Origin: Thermocrinis ruber | GTDB lineage: Bacteria; Aquificota; Aquificia; Aquificales; Aquificaceae | Assembly: GCF_000512735.1 (NCBI RefSeq) | Contig: NZ_CP007028.1 | Span: 310,001 to 374,000 of the forward strand | Reading direction: 5' to 3' | Length of the DNA stretch: 64,000 nt | In this document: piece by piece, positions 55,982 through 64,000 of the stretch | Layout: every line of letters starts with the position of its first letter | Numbering within the stretch: position 1 is the first letter of the stretch | Position numbers and translations under genes: made by a program | The notes under the pieces: model-generated | Seen by the model: only the letters and a program-made list of their open reading frames with translations | What the model was told of the DNA's origin: nothing | Databases searched by the model: none

Positions 55982-56004
55982 CTTAAGGAAACCCCTTCCT
56001 TAAG
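55982..56004. promoter_or_regulatory. Perfect inverted repeat CTTAAGGAA-N5-TTCCTTAAG
   Basis: 9-bp arms at 55982-55990 and 55996-56004. It lies between two minus-strand genes and could be an operator of the metal ATPase operon or a hairpin in the leader. The rest of 55855-56132 shows no convincing gene. Confidence 0.45.
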
Positions 56005-56132
56005 AGAGTTGGTCCAAACAGGCAAGCAAAAAAAGAGAGGAAAACCCAAAAATACGAAGATGCTTTGATCCTCACCCTGTGGCAAGAAAAGCACCCATTG
56101 CCTGCTCACTGCTTTTAATCATAGCCTTTTGA

Positions 56133-57545
56133 TCAATGCCTATGAAAGTGCTGGGCTGGGAAAAAGAGTATGGCAATCAGACTGAACAATGTCAGCAAAA
56201 GATATACCACCGGAAGGATGGAGGAAACTAAGAATACTGAAAGACGCCTGTCTTTTCCAATAAACTCTGTTCTTCTCCAGAGTATATGCATGCTCCAGAA
56301 TCCCGCTACGAACGGGAAAATCCTAAAGATATGTAGCCAATGGTCTCCTCTCTTTGCTAAAGGTTCCGCTTGTATGCCAAGCCCAAAAGCTTGAGAAAAG
56401 CCATTTACTATGTTGTGGTAATACTCTATAAAGAAGAACTCAAGCACGTGGGAAAGGCCTCCCACTATCATCAAAGGTGCGAAGGCGTATCCAAGGGTGA
56501 GAAGGACTTCTCTAAAGCTTTTTCCTGTAATCTTGGCTATTAGAGTGAAGCTTGCCCAGACTAAAAACAGCACCAAGGAAAGTGCCATCAACATGGCAAC
56601 AAGCCCGGTCATATCCACCCACTTGGGAAGACCAAAGGTCTTTTGTAGATAGTTTCCAACTATCACCCAAGGCATGTATTCAGAAAGGGCAGTTCTTGAT
56701 AGTCCATGATGAAATCGCATGGTAAAGGTTATTACCGCCACAAGGAGTATATAGACCATAACCTCTATCATTTTTGAATTTTTGATCCTTTCGTAAAGGG
56801 AATATCCAAACTTTCTAAACTCCAGCTTTACCGCGTCGCACGCATGGGCACACTCCATGCACATGGTGCAGTACATCATAGACTTTCTTTCTTCAAACTT
56901 TGAAGGGTTTAGCTCGTAGGGACATGCCAAAGCACAGTCGGGCTTTTTACAGCTTTTACACTCTTCCTCGTAGGTGGAAAGCCATACAGGAGATGTCCTT
57001 GCAAAGGCGGTATTAACAGAACCGATGGGACATATATATTTACAGTAAGCCATACCTCTAAATAGGGAGAAGAATAGTATTGAAAGTATGGTGAAAAATA
57101 GGAAGAAAATTGCCGTGATAAGTGGGCTTTTCAAAAAGCCTGGAAAAGTATATATCACAAACCAGTAGGCTAAGATGTTGAAGCCTATAAGACCTATGTA
57201 GGGATTGGCAAGCCATCTGGGAACCCTTAACTTTAATCCAAACTTGGTTATGTGCTTTCCCAAAAATCCGTGGGGACAGACCATACAGAAGACATTTCCA
57301 AGGGTTGGAAGCGTTATAACCATGAAGAAGGGCCAAAATATGGACCAAAACACCGCAGTGGTAAATATGTTCTCTTTGGTAGGGTTGAGTATGCCGTATA
57401 TTATGGCATAAACAAGCAGGAATAGAGTAGTAAGCCTGTAAAGGGTAAGCATGTATTTGTTTTTAAAGAAAAAGCTAAGCACGGGTATGCCAAAGATGTC
57501 CCTTTGGCTTCTCTTGGCTATGAAATGAACCCTTTGTGTTTGCAT
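56133..57545 (-). CDS. Polytopic membrane Fe-S protein (NapH/NosR/CcoG-like)
   Basis: 470 residues with about ten transmembrane helices. Cys motifs: FCMVCPHGFLGKH and CKYICPIGSVNTAFAR facing the membrane interface as in NapH/NosR, then two 4Fe-4S sites, CKSCKKPDCALACPYELNP and CTMCMECAHACDAVK. It should move electrons across or along the membrane. It follows the TonB receptor gene by 12 bp with AAGGAGG before its ATG, so a role in reducing an imported metal or chelate is likely by position. Confidence 0.8.
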   Translation of the reverse strand: MQTQRVHFIAKRSQRDIFGIPVLSFFFKNKYMLTLYRLTTLFLLVYAIIYGILNPTKENIFTTAVFWSIFWPFFMVITLPTLGNVFCMVCPHGFLGKHITKFGLKLRVPRWLANPYIGLIGFNILAYWFVIYTFPGFLKSPLITAIFFLFFTILSILFFSLFRGMAYCKYICPIGSVNTAFARTSPVWLSTYEEECKSCKKPDCALACPYELNPSKFEERKSMMYCTMCMECAHACDAVKLEFRKFGYSLYERIKNSKMIEVMVYILLVAVITFTMRFHHGLSRTALSEYMPWVIVGNYLQKTFGLPKWVDMTGLVAMLMALSLVLFLVWASFTLIAKITGKSFREVLLTLGYAFAPLMIVGGLSHVLEFFFIEYYHNIVNGFSQAFGLGIQAEPLAKRGDHWLHIFRIFPFVAGFWSMHILWRRTEFIGKDRRLSVFLVSSILPVVYLLLTLFSLIAILFFPAQHFHRH

Positions 57546-57557
57546 GATAAAACCTCC

Positions 57558-59642
57558 TTAAAAGTTGTAGGTAAGCCTTACTAAAAAGGTCCTTGGTGGA
57601 CCCGGAGCATATCTCTTTACGCCAGAGGTGTCCTTTGTAACCTCCACCGCATACTTTTTGTCAAAGAGGTTATCCACCGTGAGGGATAGGTCCAGATTGC
57701 CCCTGCTGTAGCCCACGCTGGCACTGGTGAGAAACTCATAACCTTCATACTTTTCCGTGTTTGCGTTGTCCATGTAGTAGCTTCCCCAAGTATCTGCTTG
57801 CACTCGGAACCTAAAGCCAGAGGTATGCTTGTAGCTTATAAAGGCAGAGTATTGATGTATCGGAATATAAGGAAGCCTGTTTCCGCTTCTATCTATGTTT
57901 GTGCTACCAACCAGCTCACTAAACCTTTTAAACTTATAATCCGAGTAGGCGTATGATGCTCCAACCTCTAAACCTTCTATCAGTTGATAAGTTCCAGCGA
58001 ATTCAAAGCCCTTCTTCTGCGTCTTTCCTGCATTGGTAAATGTAGTTTGTCCACCGGGTTGAATTACCCTAACCACTTCATCCTTAACATCCATAAGATA
58101 AAGGGCTGTGTCAAAGGAAAACTTCTTGTGCCTTGCCTTTAAGCCCACCTCGTAGTTTATAACCTTTGCAAGCTCTAAGTTTGGGTTTGAAGAAAGCTCA
58201 CCGCTGGTGGGCGTGTTGGCTCCTGTGGAAATGTTTCCGTAGATGTTAAGTATGGGTGTTAGCTTGTAAAGAAATCCAACCCTTGGGCTAAAGACGGTGT
58301 AAGTTTTTTCTCTTGAGTAGGCAAAACAGTTTTCTATGCCTGAAGCTGGACACATCTTGTAATTGCCCGCACTAAAGCTGTAATCTCCCCACTTGTATCC
58401 GCTTATGTCAAAATTCACCCTATCAATCCTTGCGCCTACATCTAAGATCCACCTCTCCCTTTGGAAAGACTGCTGAAGAAACACACCCGCCAAAGTGGTT
58501 TTTTGATCTTGCTTTTCCAAAAGGTCTCCCTTGTTGTCCGAAAGGGTGCTTACGATCCTCCCTCCTACTACTTGAACATCCCTGTATTTGAAGTAATTCG
58601 TCTTTTGTTCATCGTGCCTTATGGTAAAGCCTGTGGTTAATATGCCAAGGCTGTGTTTGTAGTTAGCCTGAAGGTCTGCCCCATAGACCCATGTGTCCGC
58701 ATCGTTTATCCTACCAGTTACAGGGTGGTAGTGTTGCCAGTGGTTGAGGTATACCAAAGGAACAAGCTCCCAATTTCCAAAGCTCTTTGTTAGCTTTGAA
58801 CTGAAGAAGAATATCTCCGAGTATCTTCCCATATGCTTCCATGCCTCTGCGGTTCTTGGAACCTTTCCAGTGCGTAAAAACTCAGACCACTGGTCTGTTC
58901 CGGGTCTAACTACCAAAGCTCCGGGCAACTGTAAGCTTGCCTTTGTATAGCTAACATAGTTTTCCCAAGTGTCTCCATTTTCAAACATATAGGAAGGTTG
59001 AAGGGTTATCTGGTTTGTCCAGAATTTGTTCCAAGGTCTCCAAGAGTTGTCGGTTTGCCTCCTGCTTGCGTTAAAGCCCAAGTAAAAGCCCTTTCCAATG
59101 AGTGTGGAGTAATAAAGGTTGTGATTCTGTGTGTTGTAGTCTCCAAAGCCCAGCTTTATAAAGCCCCCTTTCCTTTCAAAGGGATTTTTTGTTATCACAT
59201 TTATAACGCCCCCGGACGCATTCACACCCCAAAGGGTTGAGTTGGGACCCTTTACCACCTCCACCCTTTCAATGAGGGATGTATCCACAAAGTCAAGCCT
59301 TGTAAGGCTGTCCGGGTCGGTGATAGGGACGCCGTTAAGCAATATCATGATCTCCCTTACGCCGTAGGTCGCCTTTAACCCCGCACCCCTTATTATCAAC
59401 CTTGTGTCGTAGCCTTGATTTCTTGAGACAACATTTACACCAGGCACTCCCTGCAGTGCATCGTAGAGGTTTAACATAGGTTTCTCTTGGATCTTTTCTT
59501 TTCCTATCACGCTTACGCTTGCTGGCACATCCTCTGTCTTTCTCTCGGTCCTTGTGGCAGTCACGCTCACCTCCTTGAGTTCCACATCCTTACCAAAGGA
59601 GACCGCCCCAAGCAAAAGCAACGTATAGACCACCCTTTTCAT
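57558..59642 (-). CDS. TonB-dependent outer-membrane receptor
   Basis: 694 residues: signal peptide (VVYTLLLLGAVSFG), TonB-box-like KEVSVTATR, plug domain (YDALQGVPGVNVVSRNQGYDTRLIIRGAGLKATYGVREIMILLNGVPITDPDSLTRLDFVDTSLIERVEVVKGPNSTLWGVNASGGVINVITK) and a 22-strand barrel ending KRYAPGPPRTFLVRLTYNF. Substrate is probably an iron or copper chelate; the barrel has no motif to decide. AGGAGGG Shine-Dalgarno; -10 TATAAT at 59680-59675 on the minus strand. Divergent from exbB. Confidence 0.93.
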   Translation of the reverse strand: MKRVVYTLLLLGAVSFGKDVELKEVSVTATRTERKTEDVPASVSVIGKEKIQEKPMLNLYDALQGVPGVNVVSRNQGYDTRLIIRGAGLKATYGVREIMILLNGVPITDPDSLTRLDFVDTSLIERVEVVKGPNSTLWGVNASGGVINVITKNPFERKGGFIKLGFGDYNTQNHNLYYSTLIGKGFYLGFNASRRQTDNSWRPWNKFWTNQITLQPSYMFENGDTWENYVSYTKASLQLPGALVVRPGTDQWSEFLRTGKVPRTAEAWKHMGRYSEIFFFSSKLTKSFGNWELVPLVYLNHWQHYHPVTGRINDADTWVYGADLQANYKHSLGILTTGFTIRHDEQKTNYFKYRDVQVVGGRIVSTLSDNKGDLLEKQDQKTTLAGVFLQQSFQRERWILDVGARIDRVNFDISGYKWGDYSFSAGNYKMCPASGIENCFAYSREKTYTVFSPRVGFLYKLTPILNIYGNISTGANTPTSGELSSNPNLELAKVINYEVGLKARHKKFSFDTALYLMDVKDEVVRVIQPGGQTTFTNAGKTQKKGFEFAGTYQLIEGLEVGASYAYSDYKFKRFSELVGSTNIDRSGNRLPYIPIHQYSAFISYKHTSGFRFRVQADTWGSYYMDNANTEKYEGYEFLTSASVGYSRGNLDLSLTVDNLFDKKYAVEVTKDTSGVKRYAPGPPRTFLVRLTYNF

Positions 59643-59673
59643 ACTCTTTCCCTCCTGATGTTAGTTTTGTGTA

Positions 59674-59712
59674 AATTATAACATAAATTTCAAGTCAAGA
59701 TGTGTTATAATT
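59674..59712. promoter_or_regulatory. Symmetrical divergent promoters of the TonB receptor and exbB
   Basis: AATTATAACA (59674-59683) and TGTTATAATT (59703-59712) are exact inverses, giving an identical -10 element in each direction. The exbB -10 ends 6 nt before its ATG (leaderless), while the receptor transcript has a ~30-nt leader with a Shine-Dalgarno sequence. Confidence 0.6.
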
Positions 59713-59717
59713 AACCC

Positions 59718-60143
59718 ATGCACATTCTAAAGGAGCTTGTTGATTACGGCATCATAGGGCTACTCTTACTGCTGAGCTTTTTTGCCATAGCCATAGCCCT
59801 TGATCGGTGGAGTTTTTACAGAAAGGTTGAAGTGGAAAGGTTCAAGACCAAGCAGGAGTTAGAGATGGAGCTAACAAAGGGTTTGACCTTTATAGCGTCC
59901 GTTGCGTCCAATGCACCCTACATAGGGCTCTTGGGCACAGTTCTTGGCATAATGCTGACCTTTTACACCATAGGGCAGGAGGGCTTTGTGGATACAAAAA
60001 AGGTGATGGTGGGCTTGGCGTTAGCCCTCAAGGCTACCGCAGTGGGTCTGTTGGTGGCTATTCCTTCCTCTGTTCTTTACAACCTACTTTTAAAAAAGGT
60101 AAAAAACCTTTTGCTCTTGTGGGAGATAAAGAATGGAAGATAA
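59718..60143 (+). CDS. exbB: ExbB/TolQ-type proton channel subunit
   Basis: 141 residues, three transmembrane helices with the conserved [17 protein letters not shown] and [21 protein letters not shown] blocks. With ExbD it forms the proton-driven motor energising TonB. Shorter than E. coli ExbB, as is usual in Aquificae and Helicobacter. Overlaps exbD by 11 bp. Confidence 0.93.
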   Translation: MHILKELVDYGIIGLLLLLSFFAIAIALDRWSFYRKVEVERFKTKQELEMELTKGLTFIASVASNAPYIGLLGTVLGIMLTFYTIGQEGFVDTKKVMVGLALALKATAVGLLVAIPSSVLYNLLLKKVKNLLLLWEIKNGR

Positions 60144-60513
60144 GGAATTCAGTTCCATAAATGTGATCCCTTTGGTGGATATAATGCTCGTGCTACTTAC
60201 CATTGTGCTCATCACCGCTACCTTTGTGGTGCAGGGAAGCATTCCCGTCCAGCTACCCCAAGCAAAGGCAAGCCACGAGGAAAATCTAAAGGGACTTTTT
60301 ATAACCATAACCCAGGAAGGAACGATTTTTTTTGAAGACCAGAAGGTCTCCCTTTCGGAGCTTGAGAGGGAGCTTGAAAAATATCAGAGGGACAGCCAAG
60401 TGCAGGTGATGGCAGACAGGAGGGCAACGGTTCAGAGCTTGGTGGATGTTTTAGACCTTCTCAAAAGGCTTGGCTTTAAAAAGGTTTCCATAAAAACAGA
60501 GGTAAAAGGATGA
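60133..60513 (+). CDS. exbD: ExbD/TolR-type motor subunit
   Basis: 126 residues. One transmembrane helix with the essential Asp ([20 protein letters not shown]) and a periplasmic domain ending [25 protein letters not shown]. It couples the proton flow to TonB. Overlaps tonB by 4 bp (ATGA). Confidence 0.93.
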   Translation: MEDKEFSSINVIPLVDIMLVLLTIVLITATFVVQGSIPVQLPQAKASHEENLKGLFITITQEGTIFFEDQKVSLSELERELEKYQRDSQVQVMADRRATVQSLVDVLDLLKRLGFKKVSIKTEVKG

Positions 60514-61565
60514 GGGAAATTTTCAAGGCATACAGCCTTTCCTTTTTGATCCACTCCCTTTTACTCTTTGGCTTTTTCCTCCTCACTCAGAGGCTCACTC
60601 TCTCCGAGAAGAGGCTCATTGAAATAGACCTATCCCTTGAAAATTTGCAAAGACAACCCCAAACAGACCTTTCCCAAAAAGCCCAACCCTTGCCCGCAAG
60701 ACCGCCTCAGACCCAGCCAGTCCCACAAGCACCCATTCCTCCTACAAAAGAGGAAATAAAAAGCTCAACAATGGAACAATCAAAGCAGGAAGAAAGGTTA
60801 ATCCAAGCTACAAGCCCACCAAACGCAGACCCTCTCCAAAAAGCCCAACCCTTGCCCGCAAGACTTCTTCAGACCCAACCAGTCCCACAAGCAACCATTC
60901 CTCCTACAAAGGAGGAAATAAAAAGCCCAACCGCAAAACAGCTAAAGCAGGAAGAAAAGCAAAGCCAAGTCCAAAGCCCACCAAAGCCCGCAGAGGCAGA
61001 AATTAGAGAAACTCAAACCTCTCAAGTCCAAACCCTCCCACCGTTAAAAGAAGAAACAAAGAGTAAAACCGCAGAACACCTAGGGCAAGGAGAAAGACCT
61101 CTCCAAGCCAAAGAAATTACCCAAAAGCCCGCAAGTCAAGAGAGAGAAGGGAAAGAACATCAGGCTCAAACTAACAAAAGCGTGGAGAGTTCTTCAAGAC
61201 CTACATCTTCTTCCACACATACCAGCCCATATCCTTCAGAGAGTTCAAAACTCACGGATGAAAGTAAAAGATTAGCCTTAGAGGAGAGCTTCCTCAGGGA
61301 AAGGCTCTCGGTCATATCAAACATAGTCCAAAGGCATATAAACTATCCACCCATAGCCAGAAGGATGGGATGGGAGGGAAAAGTCCTTGTCAGCTTTGTT
61401 TTGGAACCAAACGGAAATATAAGAGACCTGAAGGTTCTAAAAAGCTCTGGATACGAAGTTTTAGACAAAGAGGCTTTGGACGCAATAAGGAGAAGCTACA
61501 GAGATTTTCCCAAACCTCCGGTTAGCGTAGTGGTAAAACTGCCAATCAATTTCAGACTTGAATAG
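60510..61565 (+). CDS. tonB: TonB energy-transducing protein with repeated Pro/Lys/Glu linker
   Basis: 351 residues. N-terminal transmembrane anchor (LSFLIHSLLLFGFFLLT), a long Pro/Gln/Glu/Lys spacer, and a C-terminal TonB domain (INYPPIARRMGWEGKVLVSFVLEPNGNIRDLKVLKSSGYEVLDKEALDAIRRSY). The spacer has a 54-residue tandem repeat (DNA period 162 bp; 60675 and 60837) plus a degenerate third unit, so it is longer than in most TonB proteins. Confidence 0.93.
   Translation: MREIFKAYSLSFLIHSLLLFGFFLLTQRLTLSEKRLIEIDLSLENLQRQPQTDLSQKAQPLPARPPQTQPVPQAPIPPTKEEIKSSTMEQSKQEERLIQATSPPNADPLQKAQPLPARLLQTQPVPQATIPPTKEEIKSPTAKQLKQEEKQSQVQSPPKPAEAEIRETQTSQVQTLPPLKEETKSKTAEHLGQGERPLQAKEITQKPASQEREGKEHQAQTNKSVESSSRPTSSSTHTSPYPSESSKLTDESKRLALEESFLRERLSVISNIVQRHINYPPIARRMGWEGKVLVSFVLEPNGNIRDLKVLKSSGYEVLDKEALDAIRRSYRDFPKPPVSVVVKLPINFRLE
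60675..60998 (+). repeat. 162-bp tandem repeat in the tonB spacer
   Basis: Two units starting at CAAAAAGCCCAACCC (60675 and 60837), each coding QKAQPLPAR..QTQPVPQA.IPPTKEEIKS and a following Lys/Gln/Glu segment. The second halves are diverged. Unit number could vary between strains. Confidence 0.75.
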
Positions 61566-62456
61566 CTATAAATCCCTTTCAAGGATAAGTTCTTTCTCCT
61601 CGCTATGAGAAAGCTTCCTGTGGATCAGAACCTTTAGGTTTTTGATATCTTGAGGTAGTTCTATCTCGTAAGGTTTTCCGTGTTCTAAGGCGGTCTTTGC
61701 TTGGGCGGAGAGTAGCCTTCTTATGGTTTGCTTTCCTTGAGGGGTATTAACAATAACTGTTATGTAAAGCTTAGGGTCTCCTTGGTCTGCGGTGGGAAGG
61801 TTGTGGGGCACGCCCACATTGGTTATGTAAAGCTTTCCGTCCTTTACCTCAAGCAACAAATCCTCGGGCTTTGCCTTTAGGGCTGGGAATTCGTGGGAAT
61901 GTCTTGGCTTTGCTAAATGGAATAGATGAAAGGGAAACTTTTGAATTAAGTCCCTTTTGCCGAGGCTTGGCATGTGGCAGTCCTGACAACTCTTTTGGGT
62001 TTTTACCATCTGCCACTGTTTGAAGGTTTCTTGGTGACAACCTGCACAGAAGTTAGAACGAAGGTAGCTAAGGTCCTCCCTTGATGGATGTGGAGGAGAC
62101 CAAACCTTCAGAGGTCCGTGCATAGCTTTAGTTTCCTCCTTGAAGTGGCAGGCAACACAGCTAACGCCATCCTCTTTGAACTCCACCCTCAGAATGGGTT
62201 TTTTATCTGGGTCCACTTGATGTGGCGCATGGCAGGAAAGGCATTTGTTCTTTGTGTAGTTTTCCGACTCTAAACGAAATTGCTCGCTGACCCATGCCTT
62301 TGCATGCCGGCTCTTTTCCCACTCCTTAAAGATCTCTGCGTGGCAATCCGCACACCTTTTTGCCTGCGGTCTTTCTAATAGATCCTCCTCCCTTGCCAAC
62401 TCCTCAAATTTTCCACACCCAAAGAGAAGAAGTGAAAAAAGCACAAGCAGAATCAT
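61566..62456 (-). CDS. Pentahaem cytochrome c lipoprotein
   Basis: 296 residues. N-terminal lipobox (SLLLFGCG) and five CxxCH motifs: CADCH, CLSCH, CVACH, CAGCH and CQDCH in residues ~36-165. The C-terminal 120 residues form a beta-rich domain (LYITNVGVPHNLPTADQGDPKLYITVIVNT) as in cytochrome c554-like proteins. Periplasmic electron transfer; partners unknown. It follows the trihaem gene with 4-bp overlap. Confidence 0.88.
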   Translation of the reverse strand: MILLVLFSLLLFGCGKFEELAREEDLLERPQAKRCADCHAEIFKEWEKSRHAKAWVSEQFRLESENYTKNKCLSCHAPHQVDPDKKPILRVEFKEDGVSCVACHFKEETKAMHGPLKVWSPPHPSREDLSYLRSNFCAGCHQETFKQWQMVKTQKSCQDCHMPSLGKRDLIQKFPFHLFHLAKPRHSHEFPALKAKPEDLLLEVKDGKLYITNVGVPHNLPTADQGDPKLYITVIVNTPQGKQTIRRLLSAQAKTALEHGKPYEIELPQDIKNLKVLIHRKLSHSEEKELILERDL

Positions 62457-63274
62457 TTCCTAAAGGCTTCTTGCACCATAGCAGGGACCAGGTGTAGATT
62501 GTGGCATTTATTGCAGGATTGCCCTATTACGCTCATAGCCCTGAAGATGGCTTCCCTGTTGGGTTGAGGTTCCTTCAAGAGCCTTTGAATGGACGCAAGG
62601 GCTTGCTCGTGGTCCTTTCCGTGTATTCTATCCACAACTGTTTTGTCTGTATGACACTTGGAACATATAGCCTCCGTTCCCTTGACCCTTTCCACTACCT
62701 GCTCTCCCGCCTCCCTTGCCTTTTGAACATCACCCTGCATGAGGAAAATCCTCAGGGCTTTCATGGAATCCGAGAGCTTTCTCATGTATTCCTTTGGACT
62801 AAGCTGGACAAACTCTACAGGGTCCTCCATCTTTAAGGTGGCAAAGGGTGGATAATGATAAACGAGCTTTACCGCTATTTGATTCTCTGCGTGACATTTG
62901 TTGCAGGTTTCTCCCAGCTCTCTGGATGCCTTTATCACTTGGTCTGGGTTCTTTGCCCTCACTGCACTTATAAGCTGGTCTGCCAAGGCGGGCTTGAAAT
63001 AATCTTTCCATTCTGGCACCATGTTTTGGGCCCTCGTGTAGGCATCCTTTAGTCTGTTAGCCCAATCTAAAGCCCTGTCCCATCTTCCTTCGTTTATGTT
63101 CAGCCTCACTCCATAAAAGGCAGTGCTCATCTCGTTCATAACAGACACATACTCAAACCTGTTGGACTGAGGAGGATAGTACTTTCCCAAAGAAGCGGGA
63201 GGCTTTTTTAGGATCACCTGGTCTGCACCAAAGCTCAAGCCAAGAGTAGCAAAAAGGACCAAAATTTTTTTCAT
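62453..63274 (-). CDS. Trihaem periplasmic cytochrome c
   Basis: 273 residues with a signal peptide (ILVLFATLGLSFGAD). Three CNKCH/CSKCH/CNKCH motifs in repeated modules: ELGETCNKCHAENQ, GTEAICSKCHTDKT and IGQSCNKCHNLH, each after a helical bundle. Module layout resembles c'-type or tandem class II cytochromes. AAAGGAGGG precedes the ATG. First gene of the two-cytochrome operon. Confidence 0.85.
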   Translation of the reverse strand: MKKILVLFATLGLSFGADQVILKKPPASLGKYYPPQSNRFEYVSVMNEMSTAFYGVRLNINEGRWDRALDWANRLKDAYTRAQNMVPEWKDYFKPALADQLISAVRAKNPDQVIKASRELGETCNKCHAENQIAVKLVYHYPPFATLKMEDPVEFVQLSPKEYMRKLSDSMKALRIFLMQGDVQKAREAGEQVVERVKGTEAICSKCHTDKTVVDRIHGKDHEQALASIQRLLKEPQPNREAIFRAMSVIGQSCNKCHNLHLVPAMVQEAFRK

Positions 63275-63350
63275 GACCTTCCCTCCTTTGAGTGAATTTT
63301 ATTCTTTTGGTTTTAAGGAGGCAAGCTTATAAGGGTTGTAGAATATACTT

Positions 63351-64000
63351 ATGAACTTAAAGGACTTTGACTACTACCTTCCTCCGGAGCTAATTGCCAA
63401 ATATCCGGCAGTCCCACGCCACAGTGCAAGGCTTATGGTTCTGAACAGAAAAGACAAAAGCATAAAGCACGACATTTTTTGGAACCTTCCTCAATACTTG
63501 GAGGAAGGAGACCTTTTGGTCTTTAACAACTCAAAGGTTTTGCCCGCAAGACTTTACGGTAGAAAACCTACCGGTGGCAAGGTAGAGATCTTGCTAACAG
63601 ATTACATAGACAAACACACATGGGACGCCCTAATAGGAGGAAAGGGTATAAGGGAGGGTATCAAAATATTGGTGGCAGAAGATTTTGAAGTGGAAGTTTT
63701 GGAACACATAGAAGGTGGCAAATTCAGAGTAAGGCTCCTCACAGAGGACCCTGCAAAGGCTTTGGACAAATACGGAAAAATTCCCATCCCTCCTTATCTT
63801 GAAAGGGAAGAGGAGGAAATAGACAGGGTCTATTATCAGACAGTATTTGCCCAGGAGGAGGGTTCCGTTGCTGCACCCACCGCGTCTTTACACTTTTCCG
63901 AGGAGCTACTTCAAAGGCTGAAGGACTTTGGCATAAAAATGGCCTTTATAACCTTGCACGTGTCTTATGGTACCTTCAAACCGGTAAAAGTGGAAAGGAT
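63351..64000 (+). CDS. queA: SAM:tRNA ribosyltransferase-isomerase (queuosine synthesis), 3' end missing
   Basis: The gene runs off the right end; 216 residues are visible. Family blocks: NLKDFDYYLPPELIAKYPAVPRHSARLMVLNRKD, GDLLVFNNSKVLPARLYGRK, VEILLTDY and QTVFAQEEGSVAAPTASLHFSEELLQRL followed by ITLHVSYGTFKPV. QueA adds a cyclopentenediol-type ring from SAM to preQ1 in tRNA. ATG 63351 directly follows a TATACT element. Confidence 0.95.
   Translation, partial: MNLKDFDYYLPPELIAKYPAVPRHSARLMVLNRKDKSIKHDIFWNLPQYLEEGDLLVFNNSKVLPARLYGRKPTGGKVEILLTDYIDKHTWDALIGGKGIREGIKILVAEDFEVEVLEHIEGGKFRVRLLTEDPAKALDKYGKIPIPPYLEREEEEIDRVYYQTVFAQEEGSVAAPTASLHFSEELLQRLKDFGIKMAFITLHVSYGTFKPVKVER

Noticed and set aside
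55879-56109. 76-codon frame between the metal operon and the Fe-S protein gene
   Set aside because: No ribosome-binding site or coding-like composition; the region instead contains repeats and an inverted repeat fitting regulation.

Overview
The window looks like chromosome of a thermophilic, chemolithotrophic member of the Aquificales (Hydrogenobacter/Thermocrinis-like). I infer this from the gene families: DUF507, DUF1122, baeRF, an archaeal-type RNA ligase, multihaem cytochromes, a tri-domain acyl-ACP synthetase/acyltransferase and split M16 proteases. Genes are packed tightly, often overlapping by 1-20 bp. A recurring signature is a TATAAT-like hexamer only 6-10 nt before the start codon with no Shine-Dalgarno sequence, which suggests many leaderless or very-short-leader mRNAs.

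Layout. 1-9.5 kb: housekeeping and small-operon genes (YceD fragment, diiron MBL protein, atpC, tRNA methyltransferase, DUF507, M23 peptidase, RecO-like, DsrE-like, then epmA-baeRF-NYN nuclease-ribF) and an AT-rich AbiEii-type nucleotidyltransferase pair. 9.5-16.2 kb: glcF-like Fe-S protein, paired M16 proteases, UDP-sugar decarboxylase, tatA, and panC-ribH-nusB. 16.35-17.99 kb: a complete mobile element encoding a TnpB-like RuvC nuclease, bounded by 19-bp terminal inverted repeats and flanked by an imperfect 11-bp direct repeat. 18-26.7 kb: hisS, DUF1122, NIL protein, thiL, NtrC-type regulator, purH, purQ/purS, DUF3108, uppP, a Cys-motif membrane protein and tRNA-Lys(CTT). 26.77-27.08 kb: a 307-bp internally deleted copy of the mobile element, sitting exactly at the start codon of an RNA ligase gene. 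28-40.6 kb: dnaB, ilvD, glgB, yajC, acyl-ACP synthetase/acyltransferase, pyrH-tsf, gyrA. 40.7-52 kb: an AT-rich accessory region with a two-subunit restriction-modification system (nuclease-methylase fusion plus S subunit), a DUF29 gene, a 38-residue membrane protein, and a putative light/DNA-damage module (LytTR regulator, YbgA-type DUF523-DUF1722, CrtI-like oxidoreductase, LytS-type kinase, flavin reductase, class II photolyase). 52-55.9 kb: a metal P-type ATPase operon with several small membrane proteins resembling P-ATPase chaperones. 56.1-63.3 kb: a TonB receptor with a membrane Fe-S protein, divergent exbB-exbD-tonB, and two multihaem cytochromes. The window ends inside queA.

Most novel by my reading: the TnpB-like nuclease carried between inverted repeats with 10-11 bp target duplications, which is DDE-style and not IS605-style architecture. 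It comes with a second, deleted copy that shows which DNA is conserved in cis, including a 22-bp perfect palindrome at the left and a 43-bp invariant, structured segment at the right.
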